From Dyella_B nitratireducens (GTDB lineage Bacteria; Pseudomonadota; Gammaproteobacteria; Xanthomonadales; Rhodanobacteraceae), in the NCBI RefSeq assembly GCF_049532905.1, contig NZ_CP064032.1:1736001-1800000 (forward strand): a DNA stretch of 64,000 bases. Reading direction: 5' to 3'. Position 1 is the stretch's first letter. Every line of letters starts with the position of its first letter. The notes beneath the pieces were generated by a model, which worked only from the letters and a program-made list of their open reading frames with translations, searched no databases and was not told the origin of the DNA. The position numbers were made by a program, and so were the translations under genes. Shown here piece by piece: positions 9,308 through 18,031 of the stretch.

Positions 9308-10423
9308 CTACGGCAGCACCGGCAGCAACGGCATAGACCAATTCTGACCTGTTTGTCCCGTGCATTCCTGCACCGTCAGCTGTGTACCGGCAGCTCCCTC
9401 CGTCAGGCAATACTGAGAGTTGGCGAGACTGCTAAATAACAAATTGCCGTCGCCCCCGACCCACCACTGCTGGCTGGCGCTGTCCGTGCACTGATCCACA
9501 ACCACCGCCGCGCCGGACGGCGAATTGGCATTGGCGACGTCCAGGCAAAGATTGCTCTGTAGCCGCATGGTGCCGTCCTTTCCGAGCACCCAGGCTTGGG
9601 CCTCCTTCTTTTTGTTGCAGGTCTGGGTGGTAGCCGCCACGTTATTGGTGTGGCCGTCCCCCGCATCCACGCAAAGACCATCGTCACCCTGGTACAAACC
9701 ACGCAGCAAGTTGCCGGCGCCGTTGAACTGTTCGCCGTTAAGTACGTTGCTGAAGGTGGCGCACGTTGTGTTGGTTCCAGTACCCGAAACAGTCGCTTGG
9801 ACACCGTTGCTGCTGGGTGCGCCGAATATCACGTCACTGTAAGGCTGGTTGTAGCAGTTCGAATGAGGCGAATTTGCTTCTAGATATTTCGTCTGGCTCT
9901 CCATGCCTTGCGGCGAAATGCTGGTGGCGTCAGTGAGGATGCTGCCCAGGTTGAAGGACTGGTTGGTGTAGGTATCGGTGACCGTAACGTTCAGCCACTC
10001 GCCGCCTACATAGGCAAGCTGGAACTGATAGTTATTGGTTGGTATCCAGCTATAGGGCAGGCGGCAACGGATGCCGCCGTCTTTGCCGCCCAAGGTGACG
10101 CAATAGCTGCCCGGATCGCCGGCCGTGTACTGCGTTGCGCCTCGCACCGTAAACACGAAGTTGGGGCCGACGCGGCTGTTGTCTTCCATGCCGACATAGC
10201 CGCCGTTGCTGCTACCGGCCAGATGGAACCGGTTGGCGAAGCGCACATTCGCGCGGTAACCCGGATCGGCTTGCACGTTGATGTCATAGTCCACCGAAGT
10301 CAGCCCGGTAACCGAGGAACTCCATTGATACTTGGCATAGGTGCCGGGTACATCGCCAGCGTGAGCGAAGAATGGAAACAACAAAAGCCATGACAGGGTA
10401 TACAAGCTCTTTGTCGCCTTCAT
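9308..10423 (-). CDS. Secreted protein with DUF3472-like region and ricin-type lectin domain
   Basis: The exported protein of 371 residues starts at an ATG preceded by CGGAGG; longer in-frame starts upstream are rejected because this start begins directly with a signal peptide (MKATKSLYTLSWLLLFPFFAHA). Residues ~25-220 form a beta-rich domain resembling DUF3472. The C-terminal ~130 residues hold ricin B-lectin/beta-trefoil repeats, with the recurrent CLD-A/V and Q-x-W elements (GLCVDAG, AQAWVLGKDG, NLCLDVANA, QQWWVGGDG, QNWSMP). Binding of a carbohydrate outside the cell is expected. It stands alone, transcribed towards the glycosyltransferase. Enzymatic activity is not evident. Confidence 0.85.
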   Translation of the reverse strand: MKATKSLYTLSWLLLFPFFAHAGDVPGTYAKYQWSSSVTGLTSVDYDINVQADPGYRANVRFANRFHLAGSSNGGYVGMEDNSRVGPNFVFTVRGATQYTAGDPGSYCVTLGGKDGGIRCRLPYSWIPTNNYQFQLAYVGGEWLNVTVTDTYTNQSFNLGSILTDATSISPQGMESQTKYLEANSPHSNCYNQPYSDVIFGAPSSNGVQATVSGTGTNTTCATFSNVLNGEQFNGAGNLLRGLYQGDDGLCVDAGDGHTNNVAATTQTCNKKKEAQAWVLGKDGTMRLQSNLCLDVANANSPSGAAVVVDQCTDSASQQWWVGGDGNLLFSSLANSQYCLTEGAAGTQLTVQECTGQTGQNWSMPLLPVLP

Positions 10424-10844
10424 GATTGCCTCCGTTAATTGACCCCCTTGTTGATTGACGCTGATGGCTTGCATAGGCGAACGCTCGCGAATATCACTGC
10501 CACGCCGCAGTGCGCTGCGGCATGTGGTGATGTGCGCGGTCATTCCCGACAGCGAGCCTATGCGGATGCAAGTCGATGGAACGTGAGAACGTTTACGTAG
10601 CTATTTTCAACGGATGAGTCTGCTTGCTACGCACGGATCAGCATGTGTCGAGATAGTGTCGTGATCGGTCCCCTCTCTTATGGGCGACAGGAGGGAGCTA
10701 GGGTGAAGCGAATCTCACCAAGCAATTTCGCTCACTTTGCCTATACCGAGGAATGGAAGTCTTGAATCCGATGGCAGCGAGCAGGGCGGTCGCCGCCGAA
10801 CCAGGCGCCGCCCTCCATCATCGGTCGTTCGTTGCTGTCGAGTA
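10424..10844. other. Intergenic region, no gene seen
   Basis: This 421-bp gap separates two minus-strand genes. It should hold the promoter of the ricin-lectin gene. The only structure seen is a weak GC inverted repeat (GGGCGG at 10,784 and CCGCCC at 10,808) without a T-tract. Confidence 0.4.
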
Positions 10845-12128
10845 TCAGTCTTCAAGCACGCCAAGATCGATGGAGTTCGCCATCGCCTGGTATCCAACGT
10901 CGTTGGGATGCAAATGATCACCACTGTCGTAAGCGGGCAATAGCGCGGTGGGATTGGACGGATCTCGCACGACCTGGTCGAAATCGAGTACGCCGTCGGC
11001 GCCGTTCGCCGAGCGCACGAAGGCGTTCACGGCCTCGCGCTTCATTTCCCCTGCGGCGTCGTAGTACGAGGCGCCGTTGTAAGGGGTTATTGTTCCCAGG
11101 TAAATCTTGATCCCGTTTGCTTTCGCCTGAGCGATGGTCGCTTGCATGGCCGCGATGATCTGATCGGCGGAAACATTTTGCTGCGGAATTTGCTCGCCGA
11201 TGCCGATGTCGTTGACGCCCAGCAGGATCATGACGTGGGTGGCGCCCGAAACACCGACGACATCGTGGGCGAATCGCGTCACACCGGCAGGGCCGACGCC
11301 GTCGTAGATCCAGCGATTGCCGGCGATGGCGGCATTGACCACGCTTACGCGGCCCAGGTCTTCAGCATCGGACTGCACGCGATTGTCGAGGTCGTTGGGC
11401 CAGCGGTGGTTGGCATTGATGGTCGAACCATATCCGTCGGTGATCGAGTCGCCGAACGCGACGACCACCTTGTACGGATGTGCCCACAGGTCGGTGCCGC
11501 TGTCAGAGGAGTCGACTGTGGATGCGTCAACCTCGCTGAGCCAGTAGTACATGGTAGTTGCCGTGGCATTGGCCATCATCGCGGCGCCGGCCTGGTCGCC
11601 CGGTGATAGGTAATTGGTTTGCATGCCTATCGTGTGGGTGGTGACGACGGGCGTGTTCTGCGGCACGTACAGGCTGATTGCCAGATCCGATTGCGTCGGC
11701 ACCTGCAAATAGACCGGGTCGCTCCATCGTTCTTCGCCGGGCGCGAGCGTTACGGTGCCTTCGCCAGCGAATTGCAGCGCATGATCCGTGGCGGGGTCGA
11801 TGCCGCCGTTGCCCGTGCTGCGTGCAATGTGGGCTTCGGCGAACGTGACAGGTGTGGTTCCGAAGAAATTGGACAGCTTGACGCGGAGCAGACTGCCGCC
11901 ATGCGATGTGTGGACAATCTGACGTACCGACTGGTTCGAGATGGCGAGAGGCGGAACGGTGACGCCAGGGAAAAGGATGTTGTAGTTCTGCGGCGCTGCA
12001 TACCAGGTTGCGAACCACGGCGGTTGAACACAGGCTGCCGACAAAAGCACAACCAACGCCATGACGGCGGTGATTCTTCCGAGTAAATAAAAGGTGCGAG
12101 TGCCTCTCTGGAATACGCGGTTGCTCAT
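10845..12128 (-). CDS. SGNH/GDSL-family hydrolase, envelope-targeted
   Basis: A probable esterase or lipase of the SGNH superfamily, 427 residues. The catalytic blocks are visible: FGDSITDGYG (block I serine), AGNRW (blocks II/III region), LLGVNDIG (Asn block) and DHLHPND (Asp-His dyad). An N-terminal hydrophobic stretch (RITAVMALVVLLSAAC) gives a Sec signal, perhaps a lipoprotein because of the Cys, although the lipobox is imperfect. A beta-rich domain of about 190 residues precedes the catalytic domain. The ATG is chosen because AAGGAG lies 8 nt upstream; an ATG 6 nt earlier is too close to it. The substrate is unknown; acetylated polysaccharides are common substrates of the family. Confidence 0.9.
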   Translation of the reverse strand: MSNRVFQRGTRTFYLLGRITAVMALVVLLSAACVQPPWFATWYAAPQNYNILFPGVTVPPLAISNQSVRQIVHTSHGGSLLRVKLSNFFGTTPVTFAEAHIARSTGNGGIDPATDHALQFAGEGTVTLAPGEERWSDPVYLQVPTQSDLAISLYVPQNTPVVTTHTIGMQTNYLSPGDQAGAAMMANATATTMYYWLSEVDASTVDSSDSGTDLWAHPYKVVVAFGDSITDGYGSTINANHRWPNDLDNRVQSDAEDLGRVSVVNAAIAGNRWIYDGVGPAGVTRFAHDVVGVSGATHVMILLGVNDIGIGEQIPQQNVSADQIIAAMQATIAQAKANGIKIYLGTITPYNGASYYDAAGEMKREAVNAFVRSANGADGVLDFDQVVRDPSNPTALLPAYDSGDHLHPNDVGYQAMANSIDLGVLED

Positions 12129-12880
12129 AACCATTTCTCCTTGGTGGTGGCTTGCACGTGTGTTACTGAGGGCGTTTCGACTTGGGGCAGGCAAAAGCTG
12201 TCAAGCCGCCCGTGCGGGCGGACACGCGAAAACGTTCTTGAGTACGTGTGGGGAGCGGGCGTTCTATCGCCAGTCGTATGGCGAATTCGTTATGAAAGCT
12301 GATGTCAAGGCATTAACCGGGCGTCTGGATTTCAATGGCAGCGACGCAACGATAACTCACGCATTGAAATCGCAAATCATTGCTTTACAACCACTGGGGA
12401 CGCCGCATCGTCATAACATCGGCTTCGACTAGAAAGGTCCAATTGACCAAAAAATCGCAAAGCCAATCGAACGTGCTGAGTGCCTGCTCGTAAAGCAGAT
12501 TGATCACTCATGAAAATTGCGATCTGGCGATTCCCCACTGCCGTCCGGGGAAATATCACTAACACTCGCCGCCATGCTTGATAGTTCGTCGTCCCGGCGA
12601 AAGCCGGGACCCAGTGACTTGAAGAGCGTCAAAGTCACTGGACCCCGGCTTTCGCCGGGGCGACGAATCGGGAGCGTTGAATTTGCCAGCAAAAAATGTC
12701 TTGCGGCGAGATGCTGACGCTCTTTTGGCTTACTGCTCATTTTCCCCGGACAGCAGTGGGTGATTCCCGTGACAGTCCACAGCATTGGCGCGAGTGATCG
12801 TGGACTACTGCCAAGTGCGCGTTGCCCTGGTTCGACGTCAAGTCCTCCCTTGTGCTGTCGCCAACATTGGGGAACCTGTT
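12129..12880. other. Intergenic region with one REP pair
   Basis: About 750 bp without a convincing gene. It must contain the SGNH-hydrolase promoter on its left side and holds the REP pair at 12,585-12,667. The open frames here have no ribosome binding site or recognisable protein. Confidence 0.4.
12585..12667. repeat. Paired REP palindrome (REPIN), family 1
   Basis: An 83-bp element opens with TTCGTCGTCCCGGCG and closes with the inverted CGCCGGGGCGACGAA. Each half holds its own GGCGAAAGCCGGG palindrome, separated by a CAGTGACTTGAAGAGCGTC-type spacer. It shares arms and outer flanks with the copies at 9,122 and 17,261. Confidence 0.85.
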
Positions 12881-13783
12881 TCAGCCCGTGGCCAGCGGCA
12901 ACTCCTTCGCCAGCTCGATCAGTGCGCGCAGCCGTGCAGGCACAAAACGGCGGCCCGGGTAATAAAGCCTCAAGCCGCCGAAGGGTTGGCACCACGGCAC
13001 CAGCACGGGCACCAGTGTGCCGACCTGCAGTTCCTCCGCGATGAACCATTCGGAAACAAAGCCGATGCCCAATCCGAGCAACACCGCCCGCTTGATCGCG
13101 GCAAGCTCATTGAGTGCCATGCGCACCGGCAGGTCCATCTGCAGCTTGCGGCCGTTCTTCTCCAGTTCCCAGCGGTAGATGCCACCGTGCGACATGTTCA
13201 TGCCGATGCTCTCGTGCTTGAGCAAGTCGCGCGGATGCCTGGGCGTGCCGTGGCGTTCGAGATAGTCGGGCGTCGCCACCACCAACATGCGCAGGTCGCG
13301 TGAGAGTGGAACGGCGATCATGTCCTGCGGCACCGATTCGGCAAGGCGGATGCCGGCGTCGAAGCCTTCCGCCACGATGTCGATCATGCGCGACTCGCTC
13401 ACCAGGTCGATGCGCACCTCGGGGTAGCGTTGCGCGTAGGGGCCGAACAGAGGTTCCAGCAGCAACGACGCCGCGCCCTGCGGCGCATTGATCCGCAGCG
13501 TGCCGCTGGGCGTGTCGGGGCCGCTGCCGGCTTCCTCACCGGCACTGTGGATTTCGGCGAGTGCCGGGGCGATTCGCTCTACGTAGCGCCGCCCCGCGTC
13601 GGTGAGTGCCACGCTGCGCGTCGAGCGATTGAACAGGCGCACCTTGAGGCGTGCCTCCAGTCCCGCCACGGCGCCGCTCACCGCCGTGGTCGACATGCCC
13701 AGCTCCTGCGCCGCGCCGCGAAAGCTGTGGCGACGCGCGACGGCAAGGATCACTTCGAGTTCGGTCATTCCCGTGCGATGCAT
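12881..13783 (-). CDS. LysR-family transcriptional regulator
   Basis: A DNA-binding activator/repressor with an N-terminal winged helix-turn-helix (LAVARRHSFRGAAQELGMST, then TTAVSGAVAGLEARLKVRLF) and a C-terminal periplasmic-binding-like effector domain (about residues 85-295). The length of 300 residues is normal. I start at MHRTGMTELEV; a start 33 bp further upstream would run through the palindrome at 13,795-13,807. It is divergent from the aldehyde dehydrogenase at 13,931, the classical LysR arrangement, so it probably controls that gene. The ligand is unknown. Confidence 0.93.
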   Translation of the reverse strand: MHRTGMTELEVILAVARRHSFRGAAQELGMSTTAVSGAVAGLEARLKVRLFNRSTRSVALTDAGRRYVERIAPALAEIHSAGEEAGSGPDTPSGTLRINAPQGAASLLLEPLFGPYAQRYPEVRIDLVSESRMIDIVAEGFDAGIRLAESVPQDMIAVPLSRDLRMLVVATPDYLERHGTPRHPRDLLKHESIGMNMSHGGIYRWELEKNGRKLQMDLPVRMALNELAAIKRAVLLGLGIGFVSEWFIAEELQVGTLVPVLVPWCQPFGGLRLYYPGRRFVPARLRALIELAKELPLATG

Positions 13784-13794
13784 GGATTGTCCTG

Positions 13795-13807
13795 ATATTC
13801 GGAATAT
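13795..13807. promoter_or_regulatory. Candidate LysR operator palindrome
   Basis: ATATTC-G-GAATAT is a perfect 6-bp inverted repeat in the divergent promoter region, 11 bp upstream of the chosen LysR start. It fits a LysR-type autoregulatory site, but no second site was verified. Confidence 0.45.
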
Positions 13808-13930
13808 GCCATTCACTATAAATCGGATTATCAGAACAATGATCCCTCCCTAGACTGCGTTGTGCAACGCCCCCAAGTGCCGGCTCTCCCAGCTTGGCGG
13901 GGCACCTTCACCTTCCCAGAGGACATCGAC

Positions 13931-15355
13931 ATGCAACGTATCGAACACATCTACATCAACGGCGAATTCGTCGTGCCGCACGGCCAGGAATGGTTCGACC
14001 TGCACAACCCCAGCACCGAGGAAGTCATCGGCCAGGTTCGGCTGGGCGACGAGCAGGACGCGCAGCGCGCGATCGCGGCGGCGAAGGCGGCGTTTCCCGC
14101 ATGGTCGCGCACCACGCGCGAGGAGCGCATCGATGCGCTTCAGCGCATGCATAAAGCCATCGCGGCGCGCGAGGATGCGCTGATGGAAGCCGTCGTCACC
14201 GAATACGGCGCGCCGCACGCGCGTGGTCGCTGGATGGCGACCTATCCGGCCGACGTCATCATGCAGGCCATTGAAGCGCTGCGATCCTTCGAGTTCGAGG
14301 AACAAGTCGGCAGCGCGCGGGTGATCCTGACGCCAGTCGGCGTAGCTGGCCTGATCACGCCGTGGAATAGCGATGCAGGCTTTATCTGCAACAAGTTGGC
14401 GACGGCGCTGGCGGCCGGCTGCACCGCTGTCATCAAGCCCAGCGAAATGAGTGCGATGCAGACGCAGGTCGTCATCGAGGCATTGCACGAAGCGGGCCTT
14501 CCCAAAGGTGTGTTCAACATCGTCAATGGCCGCGGCGATGTGGTTGGCGAAACCATCGCGCGCCATCCCGACGTCGCCAAGATCTCGTTCACCGGTTCCT
14601 CTGCGGTTGGCCAGCATCTGGTCAGTACCGGTGCCGAGACGATGAAGCGCGTGACATTGGAGCTGGGCGGCAAGTCGCCGACCGTGGTGCTCGACGACGC
14701 GGACTTCGCCGCCATCATGCCGCTAGTGCTGCAGGCGGGGTTCGCGAACAGTGGCCAAGCCTGTATCGCAGGCACACGCATCCTGGTGCCGCGGCAGCGG
14801 CTGAAGGAATTCGAGCAGGTCGCGAAGGTGGCTGTCGCACAGGTCAAGTCCGGCGATCCGCGTGATGCGACGACCGACATCGGTCCGATGGTCAGCGCGA
14901 AGCAGTGGGAACGCGTACAGAGCTACATCCGACTTGGCATCGAGGAGGGCGCGCAAGTACTCGCCGGCGGCGAGGGTCGACCCGATGGCCTGCACGTTGG
15001 CTGGTTCGTGAAGCCGACGATCTTCACCGGCGCGAACAACCGCATGCGCATCGCGCGTGAGGAAATCTTCGGCCCCGTACTCACGATTATTCCCTACGAC
15101 AGCGAGGCCGATGCCATCGCCATTGCCAATGACACACGCTACGGCCTCAGTGCCGTCGTACTAGGTAAAAACCTCGAACGGTGCGAGCGCGTGGCACGCC
15201 AGATCGACTCCGGCCGCGTACTCGTCAACACGCTCGCCCACGAACCACGCGCACCGTTCGGTGGTTTCAAGCATTCCGGGCTTGGCCGCGAGATGGGGCG
15301 ATGGGGCATGAGCGCGTACCTGGAGCCGAAGACCTTGCTGATGGCGGCGGGGTAA
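13931..15355 (+). CDS. NAD(P)+-dependent aldehyde dehydrogenase
   Basis: Oxidises an aldehyde to the carboxylic acid in the cytoplasm. The full-length protein (474 aa) has the family hallmarks: ITPWNSD in the Rossmann part, FTGSSAVGQHL for cofactor binding, the general-base Glu in VTLELGGKSP, the nucleophilic Cys in NSGQACIAGTR, and EEIFGPVL near the C-terminus. The ATG at 13,931 starts MQRIEHIYINGEFV and follows AGAGGA; an in-frame ATG-less extension to 13,862 is rejected. Regulation by the divergent LysR protein is likely. The specific substrate cannot be read from the sequence. Confidence 0.94.
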   Translation: MQRIEHIYINGEFVVPHGQEWFDLHNPSTEEVIGQVRLGDEQDAQRAIAAAKAAFPAWSRTTREERIDALQRMHKAIAAREDALMEAVVTEYGAPHARGRWMATYPADVIMQAIEALRSFEFEEQVGSARVILTPVGVAGLITPWNSDAGFICNKLATALAAGCTAVIKPSEMSAMQTQVVIEALHEAGLPKGVFNIVNGRGDVVGETIARHPDVAKISFTGSSAVGQHLVSTGAETMKRVTLELGGKSPTVVLDDADFAAIMPLVLQAGFANSGQACIAGTRILVPRQRLKEFEQVAKVAVAQVKSGDPRDATTDIGPMVSAKQWERVQSYIRLGIEEGAQVLAGGEGRPDGLHVGWFVKPTIFTGANNRMRIAREEIFGPVLTIIPYDSEADAIAIANDTRYGLSAVVLGKNLERCERVARQIDSGRVLVNTLAHEPRAPFGGFKHSGLGREMGRWGMSAYLEPKTLLMAAG

Positions 15356-15931
15356 TCTCACCGATCCGTCCTGGTGCTCACGTTATTCCTGACGCGTTTT
15401 ATTGCGGCCTAGCCAAGGTCTATTAAATTACCTCGGCGTCATTCCGGCGAAGGCCGAGGAGCTTTACAACAGCGAAGCTGGTCAATCCATGCTTCGTATT
15501 GGCGATGGATTCCGGCCTTCGCCGGAATGACGCTGAGGTAAACAGGGTATTGCATCAAGTTCCGGACACTAAAAAATAGTGACGTTGATATTCCAGTAGA
15601 TGCAATGCGATATGGGTTTGAGCAGACGCGCGCCTAGCCATTAATTCAAGCTGGCGCCTTTTCTTTTGTTTCCGGTGCGAACATTGGGGCCGCCCGGAGG
15701 CGAAGGTAGGCTGATTCGTTTCTTCCTCACTCGCGTCATGCCATTTCACGCTGAATACACGCAATCGCGTCGTTAATACGCAAAGCCCCGAGCCGGATAC
15801 GTGCGCTCGGGACGGTGGGGGATATTCAGCTACGCGCCATTCGGTACCGGTCGGTCTTTGCCGTTCTCTCCGGTCGCCTCCATTTTCGTTCGCAACACTG
15901 CATCCCAGCTAATTTTCAGGAGACTTGTGCA
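15356..15931. other. Intergenic region with family-2 REP pair
   Basis: About 575 bp without a convincing gene. It contains a family-2 REP pair at 15,431-15,540 and a small CCCGAGC/GCTCGGG hairpin near 15,786-15,812. The chitinase ribosome binding site CAGGAGA lies at its right end. Confidence 0.45.
15431..15540. repeat. Paired REP palindrome, family 2
   Basis: CCTCGGCGTCATTCCGGCG at the left is matched by an inverted CGCCGGAATGACGCTGAGG at the right. The interior carries a longer spacer than the copy at 46,021. The left flank (AGCCAAGG, then TATTAAATTA) is shared, inverted, with 46,107-46,128. Confidence 0.8.
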
Positions 15932-17221
15932 ATGGAAAAAAACATCTTCAATGGTGCTATCGGCGCCTGGATCGATTCCGAGCTGCATCCTGCAGGGGCG
16001 ACATCGCCCTCTTCACCTAACAGCAATTTTGTTTCAATGCGGCTCAATGGTGTTTATAAGACGCTGGATTATTTGTGCATCGCATGGTACGGCGTCGATA
16101 TGACCAATCCACAGCAACCAACAATCAGCACGGGAAACGCTGGTTTGCAGATGATAGTTGCCGATGCAAAATCTCAAAATCCAAGCATTAAATTGTTTGC
16201 AACACTCGCCTGGACAGATCAGATTTTTCAGGATCTTCAAACGATTATTGGAAACCCTGCGACGCTGGCAGCCTTCGCATCCAATATCGCCAGCTACCTT
16301 GGCAATAACCACATGGATGGATTTGATATCGACTGGGAGTACCCGATCAGCAATCTGACGCCGGCGCAATGTGCTGCCTGGTTGAATGCGTTAAGGAAAG
16401 CCTTTGGTGCTACTTACTTTATCAGCATCTCTCCCGCAACCACATCGGGACTCGACTCAAATGCTGTAAATAGCAATTGCGACATCATCAACCTGCAAAC
16501 CTATTCTGGTTTTACTTCCGCAAGAGATTTTGTCGACATTGGCATCCATCCATCTCTTCTCGGTTTCGGTGCCAAGTTCGAGAGCAAAGGAGGCGGAGAT
16601 CCGAATCCTTATGAAAACGCTTATCAGGCATACAGAAAATACATGGCGGGGTTTACGGCCAAGGGAGCCCACTATCCTTACAAAACCACTTGCACTTGGC
16701 GATTGGATTCAGGGAACTGGTCGTTTGAGCAAGGTCAGCAAATGCTATACCGTCTCTATATTAAAGGGGGTCCGGTTTCGGTGCCCTTCGACGACGGCGC
16801 CATTGTTAGCGCCCAGACGACAGCTACGCTGATGCAAAATATCGCTGTGCGCACTGGCGAAGTGGTTGATGCGATACAGACGAGCAATCAAAACAACGAC
16901 GGGACGTATGTCGTGGAGATGTTGGAGCACGGAGGCGTCACTGTCCCTACGCAGTCCTCCATCAGCTTGCCTGATGGCCTGAAGCAGTTCAAATACGTTA
17001 CGGGATATTGGTACGGCAATCATGTCATCGTGCAAATCACGATAAACAACACCAGTTATCCGAGATCGATCAGTCCTTCTGTTTCTGGAACGCAAGAAAC
17101 TAGCATTTCTGCACCTTCCGGTAAAACAATCGTTGCATTCAGCGGCACCACGCAAAAGGTGTTGCTTGCTGGCGGTGGTTACACTTGGGTGCTTTCTTCA
17201 ATTGAAGCTGTTTTTGGCTAA
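15932..17221 (+). CDS. Glycoside hydrolase family 18 chitinase
   Basis: Hydrolyses beta-1,4-linked N-acetylglucosamine polymers. The GH18 active-site motif DGxDxDxE is present as MDGFDIDWEYP (about residue 130), with the family's surrounding strands (DYLCIAWYGVD, YFISISPATT, IINLQTYSGF). The protein is 429 residues: a GH18 barrel of about 300 residues plus a C-terminal beta-rich ~110-residue tail of unknown type. The start ATG follows CAGGAGA; the frame is open further upstream but without a better start. No classical signal peptide is seen, so the export route is unclear. It lies about 800 bp upstream of, and on the same strand as, the MACPF/TULIP-like genes, suggesting attack on chitin-containing fungi or insects; that link is inference. 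Confidence 0.9.
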   Translation: MEKNIFNGAIGAWIDSELHPAGATSPSSPNSNFVSMRLNGVYKTLDYLCIAWYGVDMTNPQQPTISTGNAGLQMIVADAKSQNPSIKLFATLAWTDQIFQDLQTIIGNPATLAAFASNIASYLGNNHMDGFDIDWEYPISNLTPAQCAAWLNALRKAFGATYFISISPATTSGLDSNAVNSNCDIINLQTYSGFTSARDFVDIGIHPSLLGFGAKFESKGGGDPNPYENAYQAYRKYMAGFTAKGAHYPYKTTCTWRLDSGNWSFEQGQQMLYRLYIKGGPVSVPFDDGAIVSAQTTATLMQNIAVRTGEVVDAIQTSNQNNDGTYVVEMLEHGGVTVPTQSSISLPDGLKQFKYVTGYWYGNHVIVQITINNTSYPRSISPSVSGTQETSISAPSGKTIVAFSGTTQKVLLAGGGYTWVLSSIEAVFG

Positions 17222-17260
17222 CGAAGTCTGTATTTTTGCCAGCCCATTCAACGCTAGCGA

Positions 17261-17342
17261 TTCGTCGCCCCGGCGAACGCCGGGGCCCAGTGTCTTTGAC
17301 GATCTGCAAGTCGCTGGGTCCCGGCTTTCGCCGGGACGACGA
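17261..17342. repeat. Paired REP palindrome (REPIN), family 1
   Basis: Arms TTCGTCGCCCCGGCG and CGCCGGGACGACGA face each other around a CAGTGTCTTTGACG-type spacer. It is a close match to the 12,585 copy, with the shared outer flank CATTCAACGCT. Confidence 0.85.
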
Positions 17343-17409
17343 GCCTTTTAGCCATGTCGCTAGAACAAGCAACACTTTCCCCGGACAGCACTGGGCGAAG
17401 GCCGGAATG

Positions 17410-17489
17410 ACGCTGAGGTAAAAATGCTAAGTATTGGCCACGAAAAAGTCCTTCCTTGAATAGCTCGAAAACGTGGGAGGAAACCTCAG
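17410..17489. repeat. ~80-bp repeat attached to a half REP (inverted copy at 45,951)
   Basis: From CGCTGAGGTAAAAATGC through AAACCTCAG this stretch matches, in inverted orientation and with few differences, 45,951-46,031. The shared core reads AGTATTGGCCACGAAAAAG, then CTTCCTTGA and TCGAAAA. It abuts the end of the broken acyl carrier protein gene. Confidence 0.75.
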
Positions 17490-17698
17490 GCGATGCGCAC
17501 TCGCAAGTCTTCCAAGGCTCCGTCGAGCGACACGCCTGCACGCTCCTCGACAAGAAAGACCATCTCGATGAGATCCATGGAGTCGACATTGAGCGATTCG
17601 AACGTGGTAGCGGGCGCAACTTGCGCCACCGGCAAGTCGAAATAATCTGCGATAAGTGCGCGCTATGGATCGCTCAAGGCGTCGCCGGATGTTGCCAT
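17486..17698 (-). pseudogene. Acyl carrier protein gene with in-frame stop
   Basis: Reading the minus strand from the ATG at 17,698 gives MATSGDALSDP, then a TAG, then a clear acyl carrier protein ending at the TGA. The second part contains ALIADYFDLPVAQVAP, TFESLNVDSMDLIEMVFLVE and RAGVSLDGALEDLRVRIA. The phosphopantetheine-attachment serine lies in the DSM (usually DSL) motif. The total of 71 codons is near the usual ~75-80. No alternative start follows the TAG before the key motif, so the gene is probably inactivated by one nonsense change. If intact it would carry acyl groups for a fatty-acid or polyketide-type pathway, but no partner enzymes lie nearby. Confidence 0.7.
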
Positions 17699-18031
17699 GG
17701 TTGATCGACCGTTCTTCGTGACAGAGATATCTATAGGAATATAGATGGTTTATCCAATTGCATTGCAATGACGTTGCACTTTTTTTTCGAATGATATTTT
17801 CGTGTGTTATTCCGATCATCGAGTGACGCATGACGTCATCACGCCAGCTTCACGCCATTGGGGTCTCACTTATAAAAGGGGGGGAAGTCGAAATCCAGGT
17901 TTAATTCCCCGAGCAGTCGAGTCGAGACGCCACATCGAGCGCAGCTTTGCGCCGGGCGGGCGTGGGGTCAGGTACGGCCAACGTATTGAGCGAATTTTCA
18001 ATCCGAAAACGCTACTGAGCGAGGGAAAGTC

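Larger units (their letters stand above)
17222..18031. other. Intergenic region: REP, shared repeat, ACP remnant, toxin-cluster leader
   Basis: This 810-bp gap holds a family-1 REP pair, a half family-2 REP with a repeated flank, and a broken acyl carrier protein gene on the minus strand. The last ~200 bp should contain the promoter of the four-gene cluster; the ribosome binding site GAGGGAAA is clear, but I cannot assign -35/-10 elements. Confidence 0.5.

Noticed and set aside
12094..12432. 112-residue plus-strand ORF
   Set aside because: Overlaps the promoter and start of the SGNH gene; no family or ribosome binding site.
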